Assembly: GCA_902167325.1 (NCBI GenBank)
Contig: LR632930.1
Coordinates: 4,092,001-4,156,000, forward strand
Source of the DNA: Chitinophaga pinensis
GTDB lineage: Bacteria; Bacteroidota; Bacteroidia; Chitinophagales; Chitinophagaceae
Direction: 5' to 3'
Length of the DNA: 64,000 bases
Position 1 is the stretch's first letter. Each line of letters begins with the position of its first letter. The notes under the pieces were generated by a model. It saw only the letters and a list, made by a program, of their open reading frames with translations, did no database searches and was not told the origin of the DNA. Positions 1 through 8,947 of this stretch are shown piece by piece. The translations under genes and the position numbers were made by a program.

Positions 1-1671
1 GGGGAATGGCTGCGTAAACTTTACCGGAGAGATGTTTATACCTGACACTATCCCTGTAAAACCGTGATCATCGTAATTACCATATTTCAGCTTTCCGGAT
101 TGCCTGACGGTAGGGATGAGTTCGTAATAACGGTAACCATGTGTGAGCATAACAAGATCCAGCGCAGGGAGCGCCTGCGGCTCATCTTGTTTGAAATAGA
201 AAGCAGGCTCATCCACCTTACCGCGCAGCTCGGAACTGAACAGGAGCCACGACAGGAGGTTGTCCTGCCGGTCGTCCGCAAAGGTCCACAGTTTATCATC
301 CACTACTGCCAGCGATACATTGACAGGCAATGGCTTCCCGTCAGGCCCGGTGGTGCGTACCAGCAGCTCCACCTTTTCCCGGGGAGCATACTTTTCCTTG
401 CTGGTTTTCAATTCAATTTTCATGCGCCTGTTATGGCGGATAAATACACACCTTTCTGCCAGGGGGGCTCCCTGCATGGAATGGAGGGAAATCCGTACAA
501 TACCTGCCGGTAAAGCCTGTGTGGGTATAGTCACCACTTCATTACCCCCTGCAATATTTACCATGCGCGATTCAACTTCCTTCTCCCGGAAATGCACGCG
601 CAGCTGGCAGGGGAGGGTATTGTTCGCAGCAAGGTAAACGAACACCTGCCGGTCGTCCTGCAGGCAACGCATGCTTACTCCCTGTGAGGCTGCAACTGGC
701 AGGGGGTAATGCCGGGTGATACCTGCAGGGGCAAGTATCCTTGCTGTATATTGTTTCCCAGCCTCCGGGGTGAATCCGAATTGACCCATACCAAAGTGAA
801 GAGCAGAGAAGCGGGCGGTAACTTTCCCTTGCTGGTCCAGTATCTCTCCCTGCACATCAGCAGGTTTGCCATGTTCATCTACTGCACGGAACGCGATATT
901 GGAAAGTATCCCGGTAATGAGGGAGCCGCCCTCTGGCATAAACTGCAGATCAATATCATTCAGCACTACGGGTACACTGCGGGAGATACTTTCGGTATAC
1001 TGGTCGTGCTTCATCCGGATACGTAACAACACATCGGTAGTATGCAGGGAATCCGGAAGGCGGAAGCGGATGGTGGCCTTACCGGCAGCATCCGTCACGA
1101 AATTACTTTCTGTTACCGGCTTACCGCTTACCAGTACTTCATAATGCACTTCACGGCCGGCAAGAGGCTGATCACTGATGCTGCGAGCCTTATAATCCGC
1201 GATCACTTCACTGCCCGGGCCATAACCTTTCTGCGGAAAATCGAGCTGCAGCAATATGCGTGGTGCAACCACTTTTTGCAGGGTGATCTCTTTCGAGAAC
1301 CAGGCAGAGTCGGTTTCATTGCGCATAGACTTTGTATACGCCTTCACTTTGTAGATACCGCCCTTAGCCATCCCATCAAAGGAAAACGAACCTTCCGCGA
1401 ACCCGTCTTTCACACGGAAACGCTGCCCCTGTAACTTTTTCCCATCCGGCCCAAACCAGTCCACATACACAGCAGATGCATGGAGAGAAGGCCGCAGATC
1501 GCTGCCACGGGTGATGTATGCTTTGAAATACACTACATCCCCCGGCATAAAGAAACTATGGTTAAAGTGCAGGTATACTTTCTCTTTTATTTCCGTGTAT
1601 ACTTTCAATTGTCCGGCGCTTCGGCCGGTTATCAGGGTCAGGAAGGCTATGATATATAAACAGTGCCGCAT
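1..1671 (-). CDS. MG2 (macroglobulin) domain surface protein, partial
   Basis: The reading frame is open for 557 codons and leaves the left edge without a stop, so the C-terminus is missing. The start at 1671 gives a signal peptide ending near SAGQ. It is followed by an alpha-2-macroglobulin MG2-type strand pattern (KVYLHFNHSFFMPGDVVYFK, about residues 32-51), further Ig-like segments, and the motif NVSLAVVDDKLW near residue 485. Large Bacteroidota proteins of this kind usually sit in the periplasm or outer membrane and often carry a TonB-plug-like C-terminus, which cannot be seen here. It starts 3 bp after the stop of the upstream beta-barrel gene, so the two are almost certainly cotranscribed and may work as a pair. 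The substrate is unknown. Confidence 0.8.
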   Translation of the reverse strand, partial: MRHCLYIIAFLTLITGRSAGQLKVYTEIKEKVYLHFNHSFFMPGDVVYFKAYITRGSDLRPSLHASAVYVDWFGPDGKKLQGQRFRVKDGFAEGSFSFDGMAKGGIYKVKAYTKSMRNETDSAWFSKEITLQKVVAPRILLQLDFPQKGYGPGSEVIADYKARSISDQPLAGREVHYEVLVSGKPVTESNFVTDAAGKATIRFRLPDSLHTTDVLLRIRMKHDQYTESISRSVPVVLNDIDLQFMPEGGSLITGILSNIAFRAVDEHGKPADVQGEILDQQGKVTARFSALHFGMGQFGFTPEAGKQYTARILAPAGITRHYPLPVAASQGVSMRCLQDDRQVFVYLAANNTLPCQLRVHFREKEVESRMVNIAGGNEVVTIPTQALPAGIVRISLHSMQGAPLAERCVFIRHNRRMKIELKTSKEKYAPREKVELLVRTTGPDGKPLPVNVSLAVVDDKLWTFADDRQDNLLSWLLFSSELRGKVDEPAFYFKQDEPQALPALDLVMLTHGYRYYELIPTVRQSGKLKYGNYDDHGFTGIVSGINISPVKFTQPFP

Positions 1672-1674
1672 GCA

Positions 1675-4200
1675 TTAAAATTGAAGGTGAAGGGATCCGC
1701 CATATTGCCTGTTTGAAGGCAGCCGGAAATAATCCAGCCCGGAGTGGCGCGACTGGTCATACAGCTCCAGTCCGGGCGTAGCACCGGAATAAGCCTGCCA
1801 GAGGAATATATGCTCTGCAATAACCGAAAACGTGAGCTTGCGGTTATTCTTTTTATTTAAAAACCAGTCGTACGAAACGATGGCTTTGCGCAGGTTGAGG
1901 AATGAATTGTCTTCAATATAATCTTCCGCTACGCCACCCGCCCCATACCTTACCCAGCGGTTAGCTTCCACAGGCTGTGACGGATCATAAAATCGCACGG
2001 CCTGTTTATTCGGATGCCCTGATAAGGTAACACCGGGAAATACATAGTCCGTCACTTCCCGCAATTCTCCCGATTGAGCAGAGCGCCCGTAATAGTCAAG
2101 CGCGGCGGCGGTACCATTCCACACATCTCCGTCCTTCTGCCATTCCACCACGGCTTCCAGCCGGATGTTCCGGTATTTTAATCCATTATTCAGTGTAAGC
2201 AGGAAGTCTGGTTTGGCATTGGCGATGATGCGTGTACCAGGCCCCCGGAGCGGGAAGCCGTCTTCTCCGATCACCATTCTCCCGGCCCCGTCTCTCAGCC
2301 AGTAACCGCCGGCAATGGCATCTATAGCATAGCCTTCCGCGAATATCTTGTATACATCCCTGAACCCTGCCACTGCCAACGCATTATTGCCGTGGTAGGC
2401 TTTCGTGATCAGGTGCTGCCAGGTAGAGAAGGTTAACGAATGATGCGTGATGAGTTTTTCCTTCCACTGGTAGTCATATACTTTGCGGTTATAGGAGATT
2501 TCAATGTCCAGTCCTTCGCGGGTATGATCTCCCAGTGTCCGCAGCGCCAGCTGGCCATTTGCCGGAATGGCGGCCGCATCATTTTTCGTTTGTAATTGTA
2601 TCAGGGTAATTCCGAGTTTCACAATGTTTTCTATATCCACGTTCAGCTTGCCAATCCATTCCGATTTGCGGATGGCAGACTGCCCGTTGAACGTATGTAT
2701 TTCGTTGCCTGCGGTGAATGCGGCGGAGTGGTAGCTTTCGAATTCCAGCAGTCCCGCAGCAGCCAGCGACTCACTGATATTCAGTTCGGAAGCACTACGC
2801 CTGTGGGAGAGGGAGGCATCGAATATTACACCACCCGGCTCCCATTTAACGGACCCTTTAATGAAGGGCAGGAGCGGCGCCCGTTTTGCGAGGGTATTGG
2901 ACCCGTACATTTCAACTCCCGCATCCAGTGTGCCGGATAATTCATAGCCGTTGAATTGCAGATGGGTACCTGCCGCAGCCTGATGTACGCTGCGCTGGTA
3001 ATCATATAACGTAGCCGGATCGGTTCCCTGATATGCAATGCGGGTTTTATCATCGTTGAAAGCATAGTTAACCTGAAACTGCAGGCCAACCGGGGAGTAT
3101 GTATGCAGCACTTCAAATGCTGCTTCCGAACGGAATTGCCAGCTTCTGTTGCGCTGATGACGGTAAAGCGCCTTTCCTCCGGGAAATATGTTGCCTGCTG
3201 CCTTCCACATTTCCGCATTGTCATCTTCCCCGGAACTGTAGATATGATCCGCCTGCACGGTAAACTTCCCCATCCGGCCCAGTGCGTTTACGTTAGCCTG
3301 CCGGTCGTTATACCGGGCATACTGACCGTTATCCGCCAGCAGAAACCAGGGATTATCCATGCCCGCACCGAAAGCATTGTTTACGGTAGTACCGCCGTGG
3401 CGGAGGTTGAAGGTAGGAGGGGCCAGGAGGCTTTGCCGGTATACCTGCTGCAGAAAGCCGTTGCGGTTGGGGTTGGAATGCCACCCGCCGGAATACATAA
3501 ATCCTGCTCCAACAGACCATTGCCCCGGGTAAACCATGGCGGTGGCCATATACCGGTTCCGTCTGTTGCTGTTGTGGGGGATGGTGAGGGACTCGGCCTG
3601 CTGTTCTGCTTCGAACGTAAATGTGGCTATCCTCCTTTGGGGGCTATGCAGTATTCCATCGGCCGTTAAGCGATGCCCAATGGTGCTGCCTGTCCTGAGC
3701 AACCCGTTATCATACCCCCTCCCGGCTACCCCGTTACCCGCTCCTTTGGGTACGAGGCGCCCGTTGCCATCGAATGGGTAAGCCTGTCCATCGAATTCCA
3801 GGGAGCTGACGGGAGGGCCATAGCTAAAGGTTTCTCCTGTTTCTGCTCCCTGCCAGCGGAGGCTTCCGCCGGAAGCACTGCCCTGCGCATAATGGGATTG
3901 CAGGGCAGGCTGCCTTCCGGCACGGCGGATACCTGCAGTAACGAGGTAACTGCCGCCCAGCGAGAGGGTATTGGGATGAAAGCGTTCGAAATGAATGGTA
4001 CTGTCGCCCACCCGGATGCGGCGTATATACATACTCCGGGTACCTGTAAAGCGGTATGGACTAAGCCTTAGACTGGCGGGGTCACCCACTGGTTGCTGAA
4101 TACCCGCCGTATCCTGCCGGATGAGTTGCAGGTAAACCGGGGGTTTGTCCTGCGCCGTGGCCAGCACTGGAAATAGCAATAATATGTACAGGGCACGCAT
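1675..4200 (-). CDS. TonB-receptor-like outer-membrane beta-barrel protein without a plug
   Basis: 841 residues. The signal peptide (MRALYILLLFPVLATAQ) is followed by a long series of alternating aromatic and polar segments, and the chain ends in the aromatic residue F, as outer-membrane barrels do. Middle and C-terminal segments resemble the barrel of SusC/RagA-type TonB-dependent receptors. I see neither a carboxypeptidase-like N-terminal domain nor a clear plug domain, so this may be a barrel-only relative. It is the first gene of a two-gene unit with the MG2-domain gene that follows after 3 bp. It is divergent from the histidine kinase gene at 4359 across about 160 bp. The barrel assignment is fairly safe; the transported substrate is not known. 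Confidence 0.7.
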   Translation of the reverse strand: MRALYILLLFPVLATAQDKPPVYLQLIRQDTAGIQQPVGDPASLRLSPYRFTGTRSMYIRRIRVGDSTIHFERFHPNTLSLGGSYLVTAGIRRAGRQPALQSHYAQGSASGGSLRWQGAETGETFSYGPPVSSLEFDGQAYPFDGNGRLVPKGAGNGVAGRGYDNGLLRTGSTIGHRLTADGILHSPQRRIATFTFEAEQQAESLTIPHNSNRRNRYMATAMVYPGQWSVGAGFMYSGGWHSNPNRNGFLQQVYRQSLLAPPTFNLRHGGTTVNNAFGAGMDNPWFLLADNGQYARYNDRQANVNALGRMGKFTVQADHIYSSGEDDNAEMWKAAGNIFPGGKALYRHQRNRSWQFRSEAAFEVLHTYSPVGLQFQVNYAFNDDKTRIAYQGTDPATLYDYQRSVHQAAAGTHLQFNGYELSGTLDAGVEMYGSNTLAKRAPLLPFIKGSVKWEPGGVIFDASLSHRRSASELNISESLAAAGLLEFESYHSAAFTAGNEIHTFNGQSAIRKSEWIGKLNVDIENIVKLGITLIQLQTKNDAAAIPANGQLALRTLGDHTREGLDIEISYNRKVYDYQWKEKLITHHSLTFSTWQHLITKAYHGNNALAVAGFRDVYKIFAEGYAIDAIAGGYWLRDGAGRMVIGEDGFPLRGPGTRIIANAKPDFLLTLNNGLKYRNIRLEAVVEWQKDGDVWNGTAAALDYYGRSAQSGELREVTDYVFPGVTLSGHPNKQAVRFYDPSQPVEANRWVRYGAGGVAEDYIEDNSFLNLRKAIVSYDWFLNKKNNRKLTFSVIAEHIFLWQAYSGATPGLELYDQSRHSGLDYFRLPSNRQYGGSLHLQF

Positions 4201-4358
4201 GGTCAGGGAGTTAGTTATTGGTTGCTCCCATTGGATGCGGCTAATTTCCCGTTTCCATAACCGCAGTTAAAAAAGATTTGTATCTTGTACGGAAATGTTA
4301 CTACAACTGTTTACCGGCATTAGCGAGACAAATGAGCCGACTATTTAACCCTCAGTGA

Positions 4359-6134
4359 ATGAAAAACTGGATCCCTGGCCGACGATCCCTGCTGAAGAAA
4401 ATCCTGCAACATTGGATCAACACAGGCACAGAAGGGGTAACCAACCCCCGTATGCGTCGTGGAATCGTCATCATCAATACCCTGTCGCTGCTCACTGCAT
4501 TTCTGATTGCCGTGATAGCTTCTTTGCTGTACTGGTTTACCGGTTCGCTGCTGATACTGATACCTTCGGGTATTGAATGCCTGTGCTGGATAGGTGTTAT
4601 ATATCTTAATCACCTGGGCAGGCATTCCCTCGCCAGTGTGGCCACACTCGTTATTCACTGTACGTTCGCTGTCTATTTCGGAGCTGTATTGGGCAACGCC
4701 ATGCCAATCGAGATGATCACGGCATTCCTGCTTACCTTCCTGATTGGAGCCTCCTTTATCGTATTCAAGCAGAAGAACCTGCGCCTCATCACCCTCTGTT
4801 CCGCCATCGGACTCCTCGTGGCGGTGGAAGCCAACTACTTCTTCAATATCGTAACGCCCGTATACGTACTGCCCGCTAACATGCCCATCCTGAAAATGGC
4901 CTGCTGGGCAGGGATGCTGGCATTGATGGGATATGTCACTTTCTTCATCATCCGGCAGAACGATATGTTCCTCCGGGAGAACGAAGTACTCCTTTCGGCC
5001 CTTCAGAAGGCCGATGCCGCCAAAACCAAGTTCCTCCGGGAAACCAGTCACGAGATCCGCACCCCGCTGAACGCTGTGTTCGGCATCGCCCAGCTGCTCA
5101 ATGAACGTAAGATGCAGATAGGGGACCCGGTGCTGCGGGAAGAGATCGAATACCTTTATGCCGCCAGTTACCTCTCCCGGGAGATCATCAATAACGTACT
5201 GGACCTTGCCAAGATAGAAGCCGGTATGCTCGACGAGCCGCATCCTGCACCCCTCAGGCTGCGCGACAGCCTCGAAGCCAGCGTTGCCATTAACCGCTAT
5301 GTGGCCAATACGCGCAATGTGCGTATACAGCTGCAGATAGATGCGGCGTTGCCGGAATGGATCATTTCCGACCGTATATTCCTTGCCAAGATCATCAATA
5401 ACCTCCTTTCCAATGCGGTAAAGTTCGCCCCCAACGGTTCGCCGGTGGATGTGCGCCTTATGCTGGAAAATGGGCGGCTGGCCGGTACCATCAGGAACGA
5501 GGGAACGATCCGTCCGGAAAAGCTTGCCTGCATGTTCCAGCCCTTTGTGGCGGAAAGGAACGGCGAAGTGGAAGGCACCGGCCTTGGCCTGCAGATCACC
5601 CGGCAGCTCACGGAGCGCCTCGGTGGTGAGGTATCTGCCCGCAACCAGGGTAACCATACCGAACTGCGATTCTTCCTGCCGCTGGTAGCCGCCAACGGCG
5701 CGGCAACTGAGCATGAAGGCAACAGCCGCAGGGCTGCACGCTTTGAGGGCTATACCGTACTGGTGGTGGAAGATGATGTGATCAGCCGCCATGTGCTGCA
5801 CCGCTATCTGTCCGATGCCGGCGCCACCGTGCTGGTGGCAGAAAACGGAGAAGAAGGCCTTCAGATATTGGGCGTTACCATCCCCGACCTCGTTATCTCC
5901 GACAGTCACCTCCCCGGCATACAAGGGGCAGATGTACTGCAACATATCCGCAAACACCCCGCTTTACACCACCTCCCCGTCATTATCGCCTCGGGCGATG
6001 CCTTTAACGAAGCCCGCGAAAGCATGCTGGGCCTGGGTGCCAGCGATTACCTGGTGAAACCTTTCCTGTATACCGACCTCCAGTCCATGCTCGAAAAACA
6101 CCTCCCGGCACGGAAGCGCCAGGCCGTTGGATAA
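4359..6134 (+). CDS. Hybrid sensor histidine kinase/response regulator
   Basis: 591 residues. An N-terminal membrane domain with about six hydrophobic segments (residues 35-205) is followed by a HisKA domain with the phosphoacceptor His231 in SHEIRTPL. The HATPase domain shows the N box (NNLLSNAVKFAP) and a G box (GTGLGLQ). The C-terminus is a receiver domain with VVEDD, the likely phosphoacceptor Asp515 (VISDSHLPG) and the conserved Lys in LVKPF. It should sense a signal at the inner membrane and relay phosphate inside the same chain. No separate DNA-binding regulator lies next to it, so its output is unknown. There is no recognisable periplasmic sensor domain. Confidence 0.92.
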   Translation: MKNWIPGRRSLLKKILQHWINTGTEGVTNPRMRRGIVIINTLSLLTAFLIAVIASLLYWFTGSLLILIPSGIECLCWIGVIYLNHLGRHSLASVATLVIHCTFAVYFGAVLGNAMPIEMITAFLLTFLIGASFIVFKQKNLRLITLCSAIGLLVAVEANYFFNIVTPVYVLPANMPILKMACWAGMLALMGYVTFFIIRQNDMFLRENEVLLSALQKADAAKTKFLRETSHEIRTPLNAVFGIAQLLNERKMQIGDPVLREEIEYLYAASYLSREIINNVLDLAKIEAGMLDEPHPAPLRLRDSLEASVAINRYVANTRNVRIQLQIDAALPEWIISDRIFLAKIINNLLSNAVKFAPNGSPVDVRLMLENGRLAGTIRNEGTIRPEKLACMFQPFVAERNGEVEGTGLGLQITRQLTERLGGEVSARNQGNHTELRFFLPLVAANGAATEHEGNSRRAARFEGYTVLVVEDDVISRHVLHRYLSDAGATVLVAENGEEGLQILGVTIPDLVISDSHLPGIQGADVLQHIRKHPALHHLPVIIASGDAFNEARESMLGLGASDYLVKPFLYTDLQSMLEKHLPARKRQAVG

Positions 6135-6223
6135 CCGATTCCACACATTCCCAATGATTTGCTGCTGAAATATTCTAATTTTAGTGAGACACATTTTTCT
6201 CCACCTGTCTATCACTAAAGATT

Positions 6224-7132
6224 ATGTTTTACCTATGCAAATCGGCGGTTTCCGCCTCCATGCGCGAATTGTACCTGATCTGGCGCTTTATCAATAACGA
6301 TATCTGGGATACCGTGATCCCCTGTATGATCACATTTATAGCTGCCTGGGTGTATGTGGGAAAGCCCATGTCGGAGTTCCCGCAGTATTTCTTCTATTCA
6401 GCGGTCTATACACTGCTGTATATCCTCACTTTCTGCATCGCCAACCAGGTGAACTCAGTGGAAGAAGACCGGATCAATAAGCCGGACCGTCCACTCGTGC
6501 AGGGTCTTATCACGGAATCGGAAACGCGCAGGCGCCTGCGGATTTACAATATCCTTTTCCTGATAGTGGCCGCCTTCCTCCACATCCTTCCCCTCGCGGC
6601 TGCCTGGATGGTTGTTACCCAGATGCTTTGCAAATGGGGCTGCAGCAACCACTGGTTCACCAAAAACGTGGTATGCATCTCCCTCGGCACCGTTACCCTG
6701 CTGGCAGCAGAATGGAGCATTGTAGGGGATGTGGGTGCCAAAGCCTGGTACTTTATTATAGCCATCAGTCTATGGGCAGGGCTCGGCCTTCCCGTGCAGG
6801 ATATGCGGGATCAGACGGGCGATGCCATCATGGGCCGCAAAACACTCCCCCTTGCCGTAGGTGATAAAATGGCGAGGGTATTACTGAGTGCATGGTTTTT
6901 AGTGGGTTCCCCTTTCGTGTACTTCTGCATCTTCTGGTCGCAGGCTCCGCTGAGTGAGATCTTCGGGAGTATATTACTCACCGGCATACTCATCGCCCAA
7001 ACCTTATGGCACTGGGGTATCGCACTAAGGCTATGGCTCTATAAAACACCCAGGGCCGATGATCAGACGTACCACTGGTTCGTTTACCTGTTTATCGTCA
7101 CCATCCCCATGATATGCCTTTTCCCGCACTGA
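6224..7132 (+). CDS. UbiA-superfamily integral membrane protein (prenyltransferase or terpene cyclase-like)
   Basis: 302 residues with about eight hydrophobic helices. The first Asp-rich motif of UbiA enzymes (NDxxDxxxD) reads NQVNSVEED and runs on into RINKPDRPL. The second motif (DMRDQTGD, then GRKTLPL) is intact. UbiA enzymes bind a prenyl diphosphate through Mg2+ held by these acidic motifs. The NQ...EED...NKPxRP form resembles, as I recall, fungal UbiA-type proteins that include terpene cyclases; this is a memory-based comparison, not a search. An internal Met at 6260 is an alternative start that removes 12 residues. The nearest upstream gene is the histidine kinase, 90 bp away; a weak TAATTTTA box lies at 6176. 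Confidence 0.8.
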   Translation: MFYLCKSAVSASMRELYLIWRFINNDIWDTVIPCMITFIAAWVYVGKPMSEFPQYFFYSAVYTLLYILTFCIANQVNSVEEDRINKPDRPLVQGLITESETRRRLRIYNILFLIVAAFLHILPLAAAWMVVTQMLCKWGCSNHWFTKNVVCISLGTVTLLAAEWSIVGDVGAKAWYFIIAISLWAGLGLPVQDMRDQTGDAIMGRKTLPLAVGDKMARVLLSAWFLVGSPFVYFCIFWSQAPLSEIFGSILLTGILIAQTLWHWGIALRLWLYKTPRADDQTYHWFVYLFIVTIPMICLFPH

Positions 7133-7185
7133 CGAAGATCATCCCCCGGCTGTCCATGATCATTTTCCGGTAGGGCAGGGCGGAG

Positions 7186-7193
7186 TACTTTTG
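7186..7193 (+). promoter_or_regulatory. Bacteroidota -7 promoter element for the YtxH gene
   Basis: TACTTTTG matches the TAnnTTTG consensus of the primary sigma factor of Bacteroidota. It lies 34 bp before the ATG at 7228. The matching -33 element is weak (TTTT near 7163). Confidence 0.5.
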
Positions 7194-7227
7194 TGTTATC
7201 AATATGAACGATTAAAAACGCAACACT

Positions 7228-7410
7228 ATGAACAAGACTTTGAAAACTGCAGCCGTACTGGGTGCCGGTATGATAGTAGGAGCAGCATTAGGTGTTTTGT
7301 ACGCCCCATATAAAGGCGCTAAATCGCGCAGAAGGATCGCTAAATGGACAACTGAGAATAAGGATATGCTGAAGGCTAAACTCCGCCAGCACGACCTGAC
7401 ACAAAACTAA
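7228..7410 (+). CDS. YtxH domain-containing small protein
   Basis: 60 residues. A single hydrophobic helix with glycines (AAVLGAGMIVGAALGVLYAP) is followed by a basic segment (KGAKSRRRIAKW). This is the usual pattern of the YtxH family, small membrane-anchored proteins often linked to general stress. The gene has its own promoter element at 7186 and a strong terminator at 7441, so it is probably a one-gene unit. The biochemical role of the family is not known. Confidence 0.8.
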   Translation: MNKTLKTAAVLGAGMIVGAALGVLYAPYKGAKSRRRIAKWTTENKDMLKAKLRQHDLTQN

Positions 7411-7440
7411 CGTAATATTTCGGGGTTTGTTTTAAACAAG

Positions 7441-7477
7441 GATCGCCGGCCTGAGAAGGTCGGCGATCGTCTTTTTT
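7441..7477 (+). terminator. Rho-independent terminator after the YtxH gene
   Basis: An 11-bp stem (7441-7451 with 7458-7468, one G-U pair) is followed by a T-rich run (CTTTTTT). Confidence 0.85.
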
Positions 7478-7492
7478 CACCATACTTTGCCA

Positions 7493-7500
7493 TATATTTG
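7493..7500 (+). promoter_or_regulatory. -7 promoter element for the DUF2141 gene
   Basis: TATATTTG matches TAnnTTTG and lies 73 bp before the ATG at 7574, directly after the preceding terminator. Confidence 0.45.
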
Positions 7501-7573
7501 AGTTTAGCAAAACCGCTTCAGGTTACAGGCCATAACATGGCATGCCTTTTTCTTTACTACCCAAAATACATAT

Positions 7574-8005
7574 ATGACCCAAAAAAGTTACTTACTCACC
7601 GGAATCGCATCCCTGCTGGTTAATATCGGCGCCTCCGCACAAGCCATTTACAAAATCAAACTTACGAATCTCGAAAACAAAAAAGGCGATGTATACATAG
7701 GATGGTACACCAATTCTTCCGACTTCATGAAGCCCGCAAAGGCCACACTGGCGAAGATAGTACCGGTAAACGGGAAAGGGGAAGTAACTGTAACATTCGA
7801 TAAAGTCCCTTCCGGTAAGTATGCCATCAGCGCTTTCCTCGATGAGAACGGCGATAAAGATCTCAACCTCAGTTTCATCGGTAAGCCTGTGGAGAAATAC
7901 GGTTTCTCCAACAGCGTGCGCCCTGTTATGCGGCCTGCCTTCTTCAGTGAAGCAGCTTTTGAAGTGAATGGTAAGAACGGGGAAATGACGATAGAGCTGA
8001 AATAA
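7574..8005 (+). CDS. DUF2141 domain-containing secreted protein
   Basis: 143 residues with a signal peptide ending near GASAQA. The mature part is a single beta-rich DUF2141 domain: a strand start (YKIKLTNLENKKGDVYIGWY), a VPSGKYAISAFLDENGDKDLN turn typical of the family, and a GKPVEKYGFSN segment. The D-E-N-G-D-K-D-L-N loop could bind a metal ion. It is probably periplasmic. Function is unknown. The DUF2490 gene follows after 91 bp on the same strand. Confidence 0.85.
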   Translation: MTQKSYLLTGIASLLVNIGASAQAIYKIKLTNLENKKGDVYIGWYTNSSDFMKPAKATLAKIVPVNGKGEVTVTFDKVPSGKYAISAFLDENGDKDLNLSFIGKPVEKYGFSNSVRPVMRPAFFSEAAFEVNGKNGEMTIELK

Positions 8006-8096
8006 GTGCTGTGGAAGTATCACCACATCCCGCGCAGGGTTACCGCAACTAATCAGCTCCCATGGTTGTTGTATTGGGTAAACCCGAACTTCTGTT

Positions 8097-8870
8097 ATGC
8101 GAAATGCCGTTCTCTGGCTCTTTATCCTTTACTATCTGCCCGCGGCTGCTCAAACGCCCGCCAAACAAATCACGGACAACCGGCACGTGTGGCTCTCCGT
8201 TAATTCAACCATGCGCTTCAGCGAACGCTGGGGAGCCATTGCAGACATTCATGTAAGACGAAACAATTACATCGCTGATCCCTCTTTTTACTTCGTGCGC
8301 GCAGGCGCCAGCTACTGGCTGGCCGATAACCTTACACTGGTGGCAGGGTATGGCCATATGTGGCTTGCCTCCAACGTGGGCGGGAAAACAGGGTATGCCG
8401 ATGAGAACCGTATTTACCAGCAGATCATCTACAGCAGCCGTATGGGCAAAGTTAGCGTGCTCAACCGCTTCCGTAATGAGCAGCGCTGGCGGGAAACACT
8501 GGCCAACCAGCAATCCACCGGCAATTTCGCTTTCTCCAGCCGCCTCCGCTATCTGATCAGTCTGGGTATCCCCGTATCAAACAACCCCAAATTCCCGCAG
8601 ATCAGTATTGCCAATGAAGTAGCCGTTCAGTTCGGGAAGTCTGTCGTTTATAACACCTTCGACCAGATCAGGCTTTTCGGGGGCATCCGGCAGGGCTTTG
8701 GTAAAGGATGGTCTTACGATCTGGGATATATGCTCCTTTACCAGCAGGGGTCCGGCGGCAACACCTATTCCCGCAACCATACCGTCCGCCTTTTCTTCTA
8801 CTACACCCTCGACACCCGGAAGAAGGCCACCCGGCAGCAGGAGCCTGCGCACCACTTCGAAGACGAGTGA
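8097..8870 (+). CDS. DUF2490 family outer-membrane protein
   Basis: 257 residues. The signal peptide (MRNAVLWLFILYYLPAAAQT) precedes a DUF2490 pattern: HVWLSVNSTMRFSERW, a repeated RNNYIADPSFYFVRAGASYWL strand pair, and strands through to residue 245. The family is predicted to form small outer-membrane beta-barrels of unknown function. The C-terminus is hydrophilic (RQQEPAHHFEDE) rather than aromatic, so the last strand ends near VRLFFYYTL. No substrate can be inferred from the neighbours. Confidence 0.82.
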   Translation: MRNAVLWLFILYYLPAAAQTPAKQITDNRHVWLSVNSTMRFSERWGAIADIHVRRNNYIADPSFYFVRAGASYWLADNLTLVAGYGHMWLASNVGGKTGYADENRIYQQIIYSSRMGKVSVLNRFRNEQRWRETLANQQSTGNFAFSSRLRYLISLGIPVSNNPKFPQISIANEVAVQFGKSVVYNTFDQIRLFGGIRQGFGKGWSYDLGYMLLYQQGSGGNTYSRNHTVRLFFYYTLDTRKKATRQQEPAHHFEDE

Positions 8871-8947
8871 AATCACTACCTTTAGCCATGCACTTTGCAA
8901 CAAACGGGTGCAACCCATTGTTAACTTTATTCTAATCTACATACCGT

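Noticed and set aside
4341..5957. Minus-strand open frame of 538 codons
   Set aside because: It is antisense to the hybrid histidine kinase, which has all its conserved motifs. The high GC at third positions explains the open antisense frame.
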